This document shows, in pieces, positions 4,971 to 5,009 of a DNA stretch of 5,009 bases; position 1 is the stretch's first letter; each line of letters starts with the position of its first letter. Origin of the DNA: Patescibacteria group bacterium. GTDB taxonomy: Bacteria > Patescibacteriota > Patescibacteriia > UBA2591 > UBA6264. The notes under the pieces were generated by a model that had not been told where the DNA came from, ran no database searches, and worked only from the letters and a program-made list of their open reading frames with translations. Both the position numbers and the translations under genes were made by a program. The stretch is taken from positions 1 through 5,009 of the forward strand of contig JACZVN010000044.1 in the NCBI GenBank assembly GCA_022572625.1, in the 5' to 3' direction.

Positions 4971-5009
4971 TTAAGACACTTTTTGGTGCACATTAAAATT
5001 ACATTAAAA

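Larger units (their letters stand above)
4711..5009. other. AT-rich stretch without a supported gene (apparent intergenic region)
   Basis: GC content is about 20% (61 of 299 bases), well below the genes. I see no convincing coding region: the longest minus-strand frame (4841 to 4701, 46 residues) runs through the 15-bp inverted repeat and looks like random A/T codons. Contents are the two promoter candidates, the A/T hairpin, the palindrome AAAAAATATTTTTT (4923-4936), the GC-containing hairpin and a 9-base word ACATTAAAA repeated at 4990-4998 and 5001-5009. The same word also occurs in the proS-mreB gap at 3620-3628, a weak hint that both regions share one genome. Confidence 0.5.

Noticed and set aside
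1..5009. CRISPR array, tRNA, insertion sequence or novel defence system
   Set aside because: No regularly spaced repeats, cloverleaf, transposase motif or unknown multi-gene cluster was seen on either strand.

Overview
The window carries four consecutive plus-strand housekeeping genes: frr (ribosome recycling factor), rseP (site-2 membrane metalloprotease), proS (prolyl-tRNA synthetase) and a 3'-truncated mreB (bacterial actin). They are flanked by two stretches that do not look continuous with them. The core is AT-rich (by eye roughly 35% GC), tightly packed (gaps of 12, 27 and 45 bases) and uses TAA stops throughout with the standard code. No start codon has a convincing Shine-Dalgarno sequence. 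The prolyl-tRNA synthetase is the archaeal/eukaryotic-like form with a C-terminal zinc module. frr is followed directly by rseP, without the uppS-cdsA-dxr genes that usually separate them. Together these point to a reduced-genome bacterium of the Patescibacteria/CPR type (Parcubacteria-like). That placement is an inference from gene content, not a proven assignment.

Layout. Bases 1 to about 330 form a block of clearly higher GC (136 of the first 300 bases, 45%) with no recognisable gene; it ends abruptly at the start of frr. Bases 349-906 are frr, 919-2115 rseP, 2143-3606 proS and 3652-4638 mreB. The mreB reading frame is a normal MreB up to about residue 310 (base ~4580). It then becomes an unrelated 18-residue tail that is antisense to the start of a small minus-strand ORF (4710 down to 4555) with an N-terminal membrane anchor. 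This looks like a join between two unrelated sequences. Bases 4711-5009 are very AT-rich (about 20% GC) and apparently intergenic. They hold a perfect 15-bp A/T inverted repeat, a minus-strand promoter candidate, a plus-strand -10 candidate and a small GC-containing hairpin.

How the genes fit together. frr, rseP and proS form a compressed version of a widespread bacterial block that links translation and the envelope. frr recycles ribosomes after termination, RseP cleaves transmembrane segments inside the membrane, and ProRS charges tRNA-Pro. mreB, possibly with its own weak promoter, probably begins a cell-shape module whose later genes (mreC and others) are absent because the sequence is broken.

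I found no convincing new defence or mobile system. The points most worth checking are the two apparent junctions, unusual residues in the MreB nucleotide site, an altered motif in RseP, and the AT hairpin before the minus-strand start.
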